Shown here piece after piece: positions 21,643-31,490 of a DNA stretch of 64,000 nt; positions within the stretch are counted from its first letter, which is position 1, and every line of letters starts with the position of its first letter. A program made the translations under genes and the position numbers. This DNA is from Nocardia takedensis NBRC 100417. Its GTDB lineage: Bacteria > Actinomycetota > Actinomycetes > Mycobacteriales > Mycobacteriaceae. Below the pieces are notes generated by a model. The model was not told where the DNA came from. It worked only from the letters and a program-made list of their open reading frames with translations, and searched no databases. Location of the stretch: contig NZ_BAGG01000021.1 of NCBI RefSeq assembly GCF_000308695.1, forward strand, positions 1-64,000. The letters are read 5' to 3'.

Positions 21643-21942
21643 TCAGTGCTTGCGGCGGGGTGAGATGACGAGTCCGATGCCGACCACGATGGCCGCGATC
21701 ACGATGATCCAGCCGAGCGGCAGGGCGGTCACGGCCGAGACGGCGGCCGGGCCGACCAGGACGAGCACGCTCACCGCGAGGGCGAGAACGCCCATGAACA
21801 GCATCGACAGGGAGGGGCCGCCGCGGCGGCGGGTGCAGGGCTGATCCACGGTGGACACCTCGATTTCGGTCGAATCCGGTGCGTCGCGGTGCGTCGCGGT
21901 CCGGTGGGATTCGGTGTGCTGGGGGTTCGTCCGGTCAGCCAC
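21643..21942 (-). CDS. Small two-helix membrane protein downstream of the PspC/LiaF gene
   Basis: A 99-residue protein beginning at a GTG that overlaps the stop of the preceding gene. A polar N-terminus is followed by two adjoining hydrophobic segments ('[20 protein letters not shown]' and '[20 protein letters not shown]') and a basic tail 'SPRRKH'. It resembles small membrane proteins that travel with PspC/LiaF stress modules. Coupling to the upstream gene implies a shared role; no function is assigned. Confidence 0.75.
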
Positions 21943-23770
21943 GTTCCACCACCACGTTGCCCATCCGGACATCGATGTTCAGGTCCAGGACCGGCGCGCC
22001 GGGGGTGTTCGGGCCGCTGACGCCGGTCGGGCAGCTCTGGTCGCCCATCCGCACGGTGCAGTCGGTGCGCACGGTCATGGCCTCCGGGACCAGCACTTTC
22101 GCCTCACCCATCCGCACCGACAGGTCCACCGTACGGTTCTCGGTCAGGTTCAATCCGCGCAGGTCCAGGGTGGCCGACCCCATCGACAGGTGGTATTCGG
22201 ATTCCAGATCGGCGACCGCCGTCGGCGCCCAGGTGCGGTCGCCCATGGTGGTCTCGTCGAAGGTGATCGGGCCCACGGCGGTGGCGATGATCGCGAAGGC
22301 CATCAGCGGCACGGTCACCACTTGCAGACCGTGGCCGCGCCGCAGGAACGCGCCCGCCACCAGACCCAGCCCGACGACGGCCAGACCCACGGCGGCGATG
22401 CGCGGCGCGGTCATCCAGTCGACTCCCGAGGCGGCCAGCGCACCCGCGCCCGCCGAAGCCAGGATCGCCAGGCCGAGGACCACCGGGGTCATCCGGGAAC
22501 GGGGACGGCGTGCCGGTCGCGCCGCCACCGGACGCGGCGTCGGATCGGGCAGATCCCAGGCCAGCGGGGCCACGCCGAGCGGATCCCAGGACGGCGGGGT
22601 CGGCCCGCCGGGAACGGTGTGCGGGCGCGGCGCGGTCGCGGGGCCGGTGGTCTTCCCGAGGCCGACGGTCGGTCGCTCCTCGACGGTGTTCGGATCGCGC
22701 ACGGCGCGGTTCCCCTCTTTCCGCAGGTCGACCTGGTCGGTCGAGGTCTCCTCGGTCGCGGTCCGGTCATCGGCCTCGGCCCGACTGTGCGCCCCGGCTG
22801 AGGTGCGAGTGTCGTGCGCCTTCTCGGTCGCGTCATAGCTGGCCGCCGTGGTCTCGGTCCCGGCTGCGGTCCGGTCGTCGGCGGTCCGGCCATCGGCGAC
22901 GGCTTCCGTTCGGTCGTAGGCGACCGTTCGGGTCCGGTCGTCGGCGTCGGCGTCGGCGGCTGTGGCTGTGGCTGTGGCAGTGGCAGTGGCAGGGTCGGCA
23001 GCGGGCGAGTCGGCGGTTGTGAACCGGTCGGCCGCGGCCATGTCATCGGAGGGTGATCCGCTTCCGCTCGCCGCGGCGGCGGTCGCGGCCCGGTCTTCGG
23101 TGACCTCCGCGTTCCGGGTGTCGGCTGTCGCGGCGGCCCAGGCTTCGGCGGCCGCGGCCTGGGGGGCGTACGGGTCGGGCGCGTACTGCTGCGGGAGTTT
23201 CGTGTAGGGCGTGTAGACGGGCGATCCGGGCTGCTCGGGCGCGTAGAAGCTGCCGGTGGCGCCGGGCGGGAAGACGGCGCCGGGGTAGCCGGTGGCGGTG
23301 AGGCCCTCGGGCGGGAAGTCGTCGAGCGAGCTGGTGCCGGGCGGCGGCTGCGGGGTGCGCATGTGCAGCATCCACCAGCCTGCGAGCATCAACGCCAGGC
23401 TGATGATCCCGGAGCCGGCCAAACCCATGCCGACCGGTCCCATGGTGGTGACCGCGATGGCCAGCGCGACGATCAGCACCACCGTCTTGGTCGGCGACTG
23501 CGAACTGCCGCCCTTGCCGAGCAGTGATTCGGCGGCGGAGTATTCGTCGCCGTCCTGGTTGCACAGCAGCCAGGCCGCGAGATAGAGCACGATCCCGGCG
23601 CCGCCGAACAGCGTCGACACCACGAACGCGACCCGCACCAGCACCGGATCCACGTGGTATCGCCTGCCGAAGCCCGCCGCGACCCCGGCGACCGGGCCCT
23701 GCCGCGGCAACCGGACGGGCCGTGTCTGCCACATCTGCTGGAGCTGCTCGCCGAAGCTCGTTTTCGCCAT
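21935..23770 (-). CDS. PspC-domain protein with LiaF-like C-terminus
   Basis: A 611-residue membrane protein. The N-terminal PspC domain (roughly residues 15-70, '[24 protein letters not shown]') is followed by more hydrophobic segments, then a 200-residue low-complexity region rich in Ala, Thr, Asp and Arg, then further membrane segments. The C-terminal LiaF-like beta domain has repeated 'VRMG' turns ('[13 protein letters not shown]', '[12 protein letters not shown]'). In Firmicutes LiaF holds the LiaS kinase inactive until envelope stress. Here the gene diverges from a PspC-containing kinase, so an equivalent role is likely. The ATG at 23770 is chosen over one three codons earlier. Confidence 0.87.
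22961..22990. repeat. Hexanucleotide tandem repeat inside the PspC/LiaF gene
   Basis: Three copies of TGTGGC are followed by two of AGTGGC. On the coding strand they give an Ala-Thr dipeptide run in the low-complexity linker. Copy-number change would keep the frame and only lengthen or shorten the linker. Confidence 0.85.
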
Positions 23771-23915
23771 GGTTTCCATGCTCCGGCGAAACCGCCTCGC
23801 GGCGCATCGGGGGGAACCCTGAAGTTGCGCCGATTCCGCGCCCAGGCGGCGTCCTCGGCAGCCTCAGGGGGATTCCCGATGCCGTGTTTGCGCTGGGTGT
23901 GCCACCATCGGAGGT

Positions 23916-25301
23916 ATGTACCCGACTGTTCCGGTGTCCGACGCCGCGCGTAGGGCGGGGGGTTCGCGGCCCGATCAGGGCGGTGGATTCGGGGTCGGCG
24001 CGGCGCGTCCGGGGCCCGCTCCGGTGCTGGATCTGGCGCCGCAGCCGCAGGTCCGTCTGGTCCGGCGCTCGGGTGGGCGCATCGTGGGCGGTGTCGCGGG
24101 CGGTATCGCCGATCAGCTCGGCCTGGACGTGTTCACCGTGCGGATGGCCTTCGTGCTGCTCTCGGCGCTGGCGGGCGCGGGTATCGCCGCCTACGGACTG
24201 CTGTGGATCTTCACCCCGGGCGGCGCGGACCAGGCGCGTCCGAGCGCGACCGAACGCAGGCAGGCGATCGGTCTGGCCCTGCTCGGGCTCGGGCTCGCGG
24301 TGGCGGTGTCGTGGCTGATGAACGGCACGGTCGCGGCGAAGATCATCGTTCCGATCGTGGTCGTCGCGCTGGGCGCGGCGCTGGTCTGGCGCGAATACGA
24401 CGCGGAGGGGCCGCGCTCGCTGCTCGGGCTGCCCGCGCATCCGGGGGTGGTGACCTGGGCGCGCATCGTGGGCGGGGCGACGATGATCGTCGTCGGCTTG
24501 GGCGTGGTGGTGCTGGGGCGCATCGATCTCGGCTCGCTCGGGTCCGCGCTGGTCGCGGTCGCGGTGACGCTGGTCGGGGCGGGTCTGCTGACGGTGCCGC
24601 TGTGGCTGCGGATGATGCGGGCGTTGAATTCCGAGCGCGCGGCGCGCATCCGCAACGAGGAACGCGAGGAGATCGCCTCGCACCTGCACGATTCGGTGTT
24701 GCAGACCTTGGCGCTGATCCAGCGGCAGGCCGACGACCCGCAGGAGGTCACCCGGTTGGCCCGCAGTCAGGAGCGCGAGTTGCGCCGCTGGTTGTTCGAG
24801 GATTCGGGGCCTGCGCCGTCGAGTCTGGCGGCGGCGCTGCGCACCATCGCGGGCGAGGTGGAGGACCAGTACAGCGTGCAGGTCGCACCGGTGACGGTGG
24901 GCGATGTCAGCATGGATGTCGGTGACACCGGGAGTGGTCTGCCGAAGGAGCATTTCACCGCGCTGCTGGGGGCGAGCCGGGAGGCGATGGTCAACGCCGC
25001 CAAGCACGCGGGCGTGCCGAACGTCGACCTGTTCGCGGAGGTCGAACCGCATCAGGTGAGCGTGTTCGTGCGTGACCGCGGCGCGGGTTTCGACGTCGCC
25101 GCCATCGCCGAGGACCGGCGCGGCCTGACCAAATCCATTCGCGGCCGGATCGAGCGGCGCGGCGGTCAGGTGGAGATCCTGTCGGCTCCCGGCCGCGGGA
25201 CCGAGGTGCGGATCATCATGCCGCGCACCGACTCCGGCGCGCACGAGGACGCCGAGCCGATGGCCGACACCGTGTGGGAGCCGGTGCGCCCGGTCGCGTG
25301 A
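23916..25301 (+). CDS. PspC-domain sensor histidine kinase
   Basis: A 461-residue kinase. A PspC domain near residues 48-100 ('RSGGRIVGGVAGGIADQLGL') leads into several transmembrane segments. The cytoplasmic HisKA_3 dimerisation helix carries the phospho-accepting His in 'EIASHLHDSVLQTL', and the ATP-binding part shows 'SREAMVNAAKHAG', 'DRGAGFD' and 'GRGTEVRIIMP'. The response-regulator gene follows 86 bp downstream. With the divergent PspC/LiaF protein this forms a LiaFSR-like envelope-stress system, inferred from domain content. Confidence 0.92.
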   Translation: MYPTVPVSDAARRAGGSRPDQGGGFGVGAARPGPAPVLDLAPQPQVRLVRRSGGRIVGGVAGGIADQLGLDVFTVRMAFVLLSALAGAGIAAYGLLWIFTPGGADQARPSATERRQAIGLALLGLGLAVAVSWLMNGTVAAKIIVPIVVVALGAALVWREYDAEGPRSLLGLPAHPGVVTWARIVGGATMIVVGLGVVVLGRIDLGSLGSALVAVAVTLVGAGLLTVPLWLRMMRALNSERAARIRNEEREEIASHLHDSVLQTLALIQRQADDPQEVTRLARSQERELRRWLFEDSGPAPSSLAAALRTIAGEVEDQYSVQVAPVTVGDVSMDVGDTGSGLPKEHFTALLGASREAMVNAAKHAGVPNVDLFAEVEPHQVSVFVRDRGAGFDVAAIAEDRRGLTKSIRGRIERRGGQVEILSAPGRGTEVRIIMPRTDSGAHEDAEPMADTVWEPVRPVA

Positions 25302-25387
25302 GCCGAAAGCGCTGTGGTACCGATGGGTGCGCGTGTCCGGTGCGGCGCGAGTCGGGGTGGGCGATCCACCGTAGTGAGGAGAAGTAG

Positions 25388-26029
25388 GTGAGCGTGCGGG
25401 TCTTTCTCGTCGACGATCACGCCGTGTTCCGTTCGGGTGTGCGGGCCGAGCTGAGTCGCGAACCCGATATGGAGGTGGTCGGGGAGGCGGGCGGCGTGGC
25501 CGAGGCGATCGCCGGGATCACCGCGGCCGGACCGGATGTGGTGCTGCTGGATGTGCACATGCCCGACGGCGGCGGCGTGGCCGTGCTGACCGGGATCGGC
25601 GACGGGCCGGTGTGTCTGGCGCTGAGTGTGTCCGATGCCGCCGAGGACGTCATCGCGGTGATCCGCGCGGGCGCGCGCGGATATGTCACCAAGACGATCT
25701 CCGGCGCCGAACTCGCCGACGGCATCCGCCGGGTCGCGGGCGGTGACGCCGTGTTCAGCCCGCGGTTGGCCGGTTTCGTGCTGGACTCGTTCACCGGGCG
25801 TTCCCCGGTGCCCGAACCGCCGCTGGACCCGGAACTGGATTCGCTGACTCCGCGCGAACTCGAGGTCCTGCGGTTGCTCGCCCGCGGCTACACCTATCGC
25901 GAGATCGCCGAGAATCTGTTCATCTCGGTCAAGACCGTCGAGACGCATGCCTCCAACGTGCTGCGCAAGACTCAGCAGTCCAACCGGAACGCGCTGACGC
26001 GCTGGGCGCATCGCCGCCGGATCGATTGA
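25388..26029 (+). CDS. NarL/LuxR-family response regulator
   Basis: A 213-residue response regulator: receiver domain with the acidic pair in 'VFLVDDHAVFRSG', the phospho-acceptor Asp in 'VVLLDVHMPDG' and the conserved Lys in 'GYVTKTISG'; then a LuxR-type helix-turn-helix ('LTPRELEVLRLLARGYTYREIA', 'VKTVETHASNVLRKTQ', each shown in part). GAGGAG lies seven bases before the GTG start. It is the partner of the kinase just upstream. Confidence 0.94.
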   Translation: MSVRVFLVDDHAVFRSGVRAELSREPDMEVVGEAGGVAEAIAGITAAGPDVVLLDVHMPDGGGVAVLTGIGDGPVCLALSVSDAAEDVIAVIRAGARGYVTKTISGAELADGIRRVAGGDAVFSPRLAGFVLDSFTGRSPVPEPPLDPELDSLTPRELEVLRLLARGYTYREIAENLFISVKTVETHASNVLRKTQQSNRNALTRWAHRRRID

Positions 26030-26065
26030 GCCGCAAGGCGTCACCGTGACGGCGACGCCCCGGCC

Positions 26066-27211
26066 TCACATCACCGCGACGAGCACCGCGATCAGGATGA
26101 TCAACCCGATGAGCAGGCCGACGGCGATGGCCAGCGGCGCGTTGCTCGGCGCGTTGCCCTGGGAGCGCTGACCGAGGGCCGCGCGCTGCGGGACGGCGGC
26201 GGGCTGCTGCTGTCCGACCGGCTGCGGACGTTGCGGTCGGGGCAGTGGCGCGGCGTGCGGGCTGCGCACCCCGGTGGCGGAATTGCGGGCGGCCCAGGCC
26301 GGGATGGTGCCGTCCTCGGTGCGCACGGGCGCGCCCAGGATGTAGGGGCCGGTGCCGGGACCGAAGGCGGCGGTGAGGATCTCGTCGCGCGCCTCGGCCA
26401 TCGTCGGGCGGCGCTGCGGCGCGGGTTCGAGCATGTGCAGGATGGCGTTGGTGAGGACGCCGGTGCGGGTGGGCGGGATGATCCGCGCCATCGCGGCGCG
26501 TTCGACCAGTACGTCGGCGTCCTCGTCGAGTCCGAACGGCGGTTGGCCCTCGATCGCGGTGTAGAGGGTCGCGCCCAGCGAGAACACGTCGCTGGCCTCG
26601 GTGGGGCGCGCGCCGCGCGCGACCTCGGGCGGCAGGTAGGCGGGTGTGCCGGTGATCATGCCGTCGGGTTCGTCGGTGAGGTCGCCCGCGCCGCGCGAGA
26701 TGCCGAAGTCGCTGAGTTTGGCCAGGCCGACGCCGGGGCCGCGGTCGGCGACGAGGATGTTGCCGGGTTTGATGTCGCGGTGCACGATGCCGACCGCGTG
26801 CGCGGCGGCCAAGGCGTCGGCGACCTGCGCGCCCATCTGGGCGACCTCGACCACCGGCAGCGCGTCGAAGACGGCGAGGGCTTTGGCGACGCTGCGCGAG
26901 GGCAGGTGTTCCATCACCAGCCAGGGTTCGCCCGCTTCCAACACCACGTCGTAGACGGCGATGGCGTGGTCGTGGGACAGCTTCGCGGCGACCCGGCCTT
27001 CGTGCACGATCTGCTCGCGGACCCGGTTGGCCTCGGCTTCGGGCAGGTCAGCGGTGGAGAGCACCTGTTTGATGGCGACTTCGCGATCGAGCAGCCGGTC
27101 GTGGGCCAGCCACACCGCGCCCATGCCGCCGCCGCCGAGCTTGGACTTCAGGCGGTAGCGGCCCGCGACCAGGTATTCGGGGCCGACGATGGGGCGTGGG
27201 CGATCGATCAT
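26066..27211 (-). CDS. Membrane-anchored Ser/Thr protein kinase
   Basis: A 381-residue PknB-type kinase. The glycine loop 'LGGGGMGAVWLA', the ATP lysine in 'EVAIKQ', the catalytic 'VHRDIKPGNIL', 'LSDFGIS' and 'GTPAYLPPEVARG' are all intact, so it should be active. A Pro/Gln-rich linker follows, and the C-terminal hydrophobic stretch ('IAVGLLIGLIILIAVLVAVM', the last residues) is a membrane anchor with no extracellular domain. It converges on the response-regulator gene; a functional tie to that system is possible but not shown. Confidence 0.93.
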   Translation of the reverse strand: MIDRPRPIVGPEYLVAGRYRLKSKLGGGGMGAVWLAHDRLLDREVAIKQVLSTADLPEAEANRVREQIVHEGRVAAKLSHDHAIAVYDVVLEAGEPWLVMEHLPSRSVAKALAVFDALPVVEVAQMGAQVADALAAAHAVGIVHRDIKPGNILVADRGPGVGLAKLSDFGISRGAGDLTDEPDGMITGTPAYLPPEVARGARPTEASDVFSLGATLYTAIEGQPPFGLDEDADVLVERAAMARIIPPTRTGVLTNAILHMLEPAPQRRPTMAEARDEILTAAFGPGTGPYILGAPVRTEDGTIPAWAARNSATGVRSPHAAPLPRPQRPQPVGQQQPAAVPQRAALGQRSQGNAPSNAPLAIAVGLLIGLIILIAVLVAVM

Positions 27212-27642
27212 GGGTGCAGGGTATCCGAATCTCGTAGTGGGCGACCTGATTCGAGCCGACGGTGGCCACGGCCGTCGGGGGCCGCGTACGGCGCCGGTCC
27301 GCGGCGTCGTGGACGTGTCCGACCCTACCCGGACGCGCGGGCGGCACGGGGCCGCGGGTGGGACGCGCGGGGAGCGGCGCGGGGCGAATCTCCGGTGAAT
27401 TCTGGTACCGCCGTGCTGAATGAGGTGGGTGAGCCGGGAGTGTCGCGGGGTGACGGTCGGGGGTGTCGGGGTGGGTGTGGCGACACGCTTGACGGATCTC
27501 GGGGGTGGGTCTCTACTTGGTTCGCTATCGAACGTATATTCGATAGTGATCGATAGCTGAAACGGTGCTGACTCTCCGATATCGACCGATGTCGGGAGGT
27601 CGGCCCGCTCACTTCGCCCTCGGAGTCCATCGTGGGAAGTAG
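27212..27642. other. 431-bp divergent intergenic region with the imuA' promoter
   Basis: The gap between the kinase gene and imuA' contains the LexA box at 27528 and a possible -10 (TATATT at 27535) inside it. No gene is supported in the rest. Confidence 0.7.
27528..27543 (+). promoter_or_regulatory. LexA (SOS) box upstream of imuA'
   Basis: TCGAACgtatATTCGA differs at one position from the actinobacterial SOS box TCGAAC-N4-GTTCGA and is the centre of a 22-bp perfect palindrome with arms CTATCGAA and TTCGATAG. It lies 100 bp before the mutasome gene imuA', which is LexA-controlled in mycobacteria. Confidence 0.85.
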
Positions 27643-28402
27643 GTGGTGGTGATGGGTTCGGACGCGCGGGTGGGGGAGGAACGAAGACGGCCCGAACTGG
27701 AGGAACTGCGCCGTCGGATGGCGGCGATCCCCGCGCGCGGGGCGACGCCGTCGGCGCGACCCGCGCACGCGCCCGAACTGCGCCGGGAATCCCTCGCGGT
27801 GCCCGCTGCCCTCGCTGAACTGTTGCCGAAGGGCGGTGTGGTCAAGGGGTCGGTGGTCGCCTACCGCGGTGCGCGCTCGTTGCTGGCGGGTCTGCTCGCC
27901 GCGGTGACCGAGGCGGGCGGGCACGCCGCGGTGGTGGGCATGCCGCGGTTCGGTCTGCTCGCCGCGGCGGAGATGGGCGCGGAACTGGCCAGGGTGGCCG
28001 TCATCCCCGACCCGGCCCGACCCCCTCGAAATCGCTGCGGTGTTGCTGGACGGTCTGGATCTGGTGGTGCTCGGCCTCGCCGACCGCGCCGTCGCCCCCG
28101 CGCGCTCCCGCGTGCTCGCCGCCCGCGCCCGCAGCGGCGGCGCCACCCTCGTCGTCGCCGACGGTCACTGGCCCGACCCCGCCCTGCGCCTGGAATCCCG
28201 CGTCACCGGCTACGCCGGACTCGGCGCGGGCCGCGGTCGCCTGCGCTCGCTGTGTCTGGACGTCGACGTCCGCGCCAAAGCCGGACCGGCCCGCCGCGGC
28301 CGCATCGACCTGTGCCCCACCGCGGGCCGGGTGGAATGGGTCGCGCGCGAGCGGGTCGACCGGGTCGAGGAACCGATCACGGCGGACGGCGCGGCCTCGT
28401 GA
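27643..28402 (+). pseudogene. imuA': ImuA' mutasome protein gene, frameshifted
   Basis: The RecA-like accessory protein of the ImuA'-ImuB-DnaE2 translesion system. The first part, from a GTG at 27643, reads 'GEERRRPELEELRRRM' to 'ELARVAVIPDP', then the family continues only in another frame with 'LEIAAVLLDGLDLVVLGLA' to a stop at 28402. The switch is in the C/G run at about 28010-28025. Restoring the expected P-G-P-D-P-L-E would need two more bases. This is either a genuine inactivating deletion or a sequence error in a GC-rich run. The expected intact protein would have roughly 250 residues. Confidence 0.82.
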
Positions 28403-28499
28403 ACGGTCGGTGGTGGTCGCCGGGCGGCGCGACCTCGGGCGGCCTCGTGATCGACGGGTGCGGTCCGCGGTGTCACGTCGTGAACGTCGGGGGCGCAGT

Positions 28500-30071
28500 G
28501 TGATCCGGCCGCGGCGCTCGCGGGTGCTGGCCGTGTGGTGTCACGACTGGCCCGCGGTGGCGGCGGCCGCGGCGGCGGGACTGCCCGCGATGCGGCCGGT
28601 GGCGGTGCTGTCGGGCAATCGGGTGCTCGCCTGTTCGGCGCTGGCCCGCGCCGAAGGCGTCACGCCGGGGTTGCGGCGCAGGGAGGCACAGGCGCGCTGC
28701 CCCGAATTGTTCGTGACGCAACACGATCCCGACCGCGACGCGCGACTGTTCGAGGCGGTCGTCGCCGCGGTGGACGCGACCGTCCCCGGTGTCGAAGTGC
28801 TGCGCCCGGGTCTGCTCGCGCTCGGCGCGCGCGGGGCCGCACGGTATTTCGGGTCGGAGGAGCGGGCGGCCGAACGGTTGGTCGACGCGGTGGCGGCGGT
28901 CGGCGTCGAGGCGTGGGTCGGGATCGCCGACGAACTCGACACGGCGGTGTTCGCCGCCAAACGGGCCGTGATCGTGCCGCCGGGGCAGGACGCGCGGTTC
29001 CTCGCGCCGCTGCCCGTGGCGGAACTGGCCACCGAACCCGATCCGCCCGCACCCGAACGGCGCGACCTGGTCGATCTGCTGCACCGCCTCGGACTGCGGC
29101 GGATCGGGGATTTCGCGGCGCTCTCGCCCGCCGAGGTCACCTCCCGTTTCGGCGGTGACGCGGTCCTGGCGCACCGATGCGCGCGGGCGACGCCGCGGCG
29201 TCCGCCCTCGGCGCGCAGGCCGCCCCCGGAACTCGCGGTGGAGTACCGCTGCGATCCGCCGATCGAACGGGTCGACGCCGCCGCCTTCGCCGGGCGCATG
29301 CTCGCCACCCGACTGCACGAGGCGCTGGCCGCGGCGGCGGTGTCCTGCACCCGGTTGGCGATTCACGCCGAAACCGAAGCGGGCGAACAGCTCTCCCGGA
29401 TCTGGCGGTGCGCCCAGCCGCTCACCCCGCAGGACACCGCCGACCGGGTGCGCTGGCAACTCGACGGCTGGCTGACCCATCGCGACGGTCCGGGCTCGCC
29501 GGTCACGCTGCTGCGTCTGGAACCGGTCGAGGTCGCGCGGGCGGGCGCGTTGCAACTCGGCCTGTGGGGCGGGGTCGGCGAACACGACGAACGCGCGCGC
29601 CGCGCCCTGGTGCGGGTGCAGGGACTGCTCGGCGGCGAGGCGGTGCGGGTCGGGGTGCTCAGCGGCGGTCGCGGTCCCGTCGAACGGGTCACCCTGGTGG
29701 CGCTCGGTGAGGAACTGGTTCCCGCCGCCGACCCCGGCCTGCCGTGGCCGGGCCGCCTGCCCGAACCCGCGCCGGCGCTGCTGCTGGTCAACCGCCCGAC
29801 CGTGACGCTCGAATCCGCCGACGGCGAACCGGTGCTGGTCACCGCCCGCGGCCTGTTCTCCGCCGATCCGGCCCGCCTGCGCTGGGGCAGCAGGCAGTGG
29901 CGGCTCAGCGCGTGGGCCGGACCGTGGCCGGTGGACGAACACTGGTGGAGTCCGGAAGGCGTCGCGCTGGCCCGCGCGCAGGTCCGCCTCGACGGCACGG
30001 CCGAGGACGCGAAAGCCCTGCTGCTGGTCTATGTGGACCGAGGTTGGCGCGCCGAGGGCGTCTACGACTGA
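28500..30071 (+). CDS. imuB: ImuB, Y-family polymerase-like mutasome protein
   Basis: A 523-residue DinB-related protein which in mycobacteria links DnaE2 to the beta clamp but has no polymerase activity. The start 'VIRPRRSRVLAVWCHDWPAV' lacks the DxD/E catalytic acids of active Y-family enzymes, as is normal for ImuB. The middle 'GVTPGLRRREAQARCP', the helix-hairpin-helix region 'LLHRLGLRRIGDFAALSPAEV' (given here in part) and the little-finger region are present. The end 'LLLVYVDRGWRAEGVYD' is typical. It starts 97 bp after the imuA' stop. Confidence 0.93.
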   Translation: MIRPRRSRVLAVWCHDWPAVAAAAAAGLPAMRPVAVLSGNRVLACSALARAEGVTPGLRRREAQARCPELFVTQHDPDRDARLFEAVVAAVDATVPGVEVLRPGLLALGARGAARYFGSEERAAERLVDAVAAVGVEAWVGIADELDTAVFAAKRAVIVPPGQDARFLAPLPVAELATEPDPPAPERRDLVDLLHRLGLRRIGDFAALSPAEVTSRFGGDAVLAHRCARATPRRPPSARRPPPELAVEYRCDPPIERVDAAAFAGRMLATRLHEALAAAAVSCTRLAIHAETEAGEQLSRIWRCAQPLTPQDTADRVRWQLDGWLTHRDGPGSPVTLLRLEPVEVARAGALQLGLWGGVGEHDERARRALVRVQGLLGGEAVRVGVLSGGRGPVERVTLVALGEELVPAADPGLPWPGRLPEPAPALLLVNRPTVTLESADGEPVLVTARGLFSADPARLRWGSRQWRLSAWAGPWPVDEHWWSPEGVALARAQVRLDGTAEDAKALLLVYVDRGWRAEGVYD

Positions 30072-30310
30072 GCGCGACGGTCACGCTCCGGTCAGCGCGT
30101 CATGTCACGCGCGGAGTGGCCCCGATCGGCGACCTAGAGTGAAAAAGTGCTCACTCTTCGCCCGCCCAGTGACAGCGCCCGCCGGAAGGGTCCCGCGCCG
30201 CGCGGCATCCTCCCCACCGATCGGGCCGATCTGTTCGGCCGCCGTGTCGTCCCGTGTCGAGCGAGTCCCGCCAGGTCCGGGACCGCTTCGCTCGCCATGT
30301 CGTGCGCCCG

Positions 30311-31261
30311 ATGACGGGGGTGCTGGAAACCACGTCCTTCGCCGGGATGACCTGTTCGGCCGCGTCGGCGGTAGATGTCCCGCTGCCGGGGACCGCGACC
30401 GTCGTCCCGGGGTGGTTGTGCGTCGAAGATCCGGGTCCGTGGGGGCGTGACGTGCTCGGCGACGCCGTGCTCGGCCCCGAGGTCACCGCCGAACTGGCGG
30501 TGCGGACCAAAGCGGCCCGGGTCCGCCCGACCCTGATCCGGCGACCCGGCCGCCGCGAGTTCACCGGCGCCCGCACGGTGCTGCTGGCGAGTTCGCGCCC
30601 GACGGGATCGTGGTGCGAGCGCCTGGAGATCACCGATCCGCGCGAACTGCTCGACATCGACCTGTCGCTGCTGGCCGGACCGCCGCCGGGAATCGGTGTC
30701 CGCGTGGACGATCCGCTGGTGCTGGTGTGCGCGCACGGCAAACGCGACCAGTGCTGCGCGCTGCTGGGCCGACCGATCGCCGCCGGCCTGGCCGCCGAAC
30801 ATCCCGACCTGGTCTGGGAGTGTTCGCACACCGGCGGTCACCGTTTCGCGCCCGCCGTGGTGCTGTTGCCCACCGGCCTGACCTACGGCCGCGTCGACGC
30901 CGCCGCAGCCGCCCGCGCGGTGGAGGCGGCCATGGCCGGCGAGGTCGCCCCGATCGGCCTGCGCGGGCGCAGTTGCTACGGGCCCGTCGCGCAGGCCGCC
31001 GAGATCGCCGTGCGCGAGGTCGCCGCCGCCGGGGCGGAGGATCTGGTGGTCGACCTGGAACCCGACGAGCCCGACACCGATCTGCCGCTGCCCGTCGACG
31101 CGACCCTCGCGGGCGTCGCCGTGGTCACCCACCGTGACGGACGGCGCTGGCAGGTGCGCGTGCACACGCGGAACTACGCTCCACGCCAGGCCAGTTGCGG
31201 CGCGTCACCCAAACCGGTCACCGCCGTGGTCGCCGACGCCCCGAGGGTCTTGCCCGCGTGA
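30311..31261 (+). CDS. Sucrase/ferredoxin-like (Suc_Fer) family protein
   Basis: About 316 residues with a thioredoxin-like ferredoxin fold. The first cysteine is in 'MTCSAASAV'; the cluster-type motifs are 'CAHGKRDQCCALLGRP' and 'CSHTGGHRFAPAVVLLPTG', followed by 'YGRVD'. The family is predicted to bind a [2Fe-2S] cluster; its role in actinobacteria is not established. The ATG at 30311 gives the short N-terminus usual before the first Cys; GTG 30254 is possible. A -10-like TAGAGT at 30135 could drive it from farther upstream. Confidence 0.85.
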   Translation: MTGVLETTSFAGMTCSAASAVDVPLPGTATVVPGWLCVEDPGPWGRDVLGDAVLGPEVTAELAVRTKAARVRPTLIRRPGRREFTGARTVLLASSRPTGSWCERLEITDPRELLDIDLSLLAGPPPGIGVRVDDPLVLVCAHGKRDQCCALLGRPIAAGLAAEHPDLVWECSHTGGHRFAPAVVLLPTGLTYGRVDAAAAARAVEAAMAGEVAPIGLRGRSCYGPVAQAAEIAVREVAAAGAEDLVVDLEPDEPDTDLPLPVDATLAGVAVVTHRDGRRWQVRVHTRNYAPRQASCGASPKPVTAVVADAPRVLPA

Positions 31262-31490
31262 TCGCCGGGGGCCGCGCCGAGCACGATCGCGCACTCCCCG
31301 CGTGATCGACGTCGTACGGCCTCCGGCGAACCAGGGGGCGGACAGCGCCGAGGTCGGATGCGGTGTGGCCGTCGCCCGCCAGGGAAGTCGCAGTCGGAGC
31401 GCAGGCGGGTGGGCGCGTCACCCCGCGAACTCGAACGCGAGCGCGCCGCGCGGGGGGTGTCGCAGTCGGAGCTCCGGCGGAGCGGTCGCG

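Noticed and set aside
30147..30311. A 55-codon frame with a leaderless-type TAGAGT promoter starting at GTG 30147
   Set aside because: Promoter spacing is good, but the peptide has no visible family and it could equally be the leader of the Suc_Fer-like gene; left as undecided.
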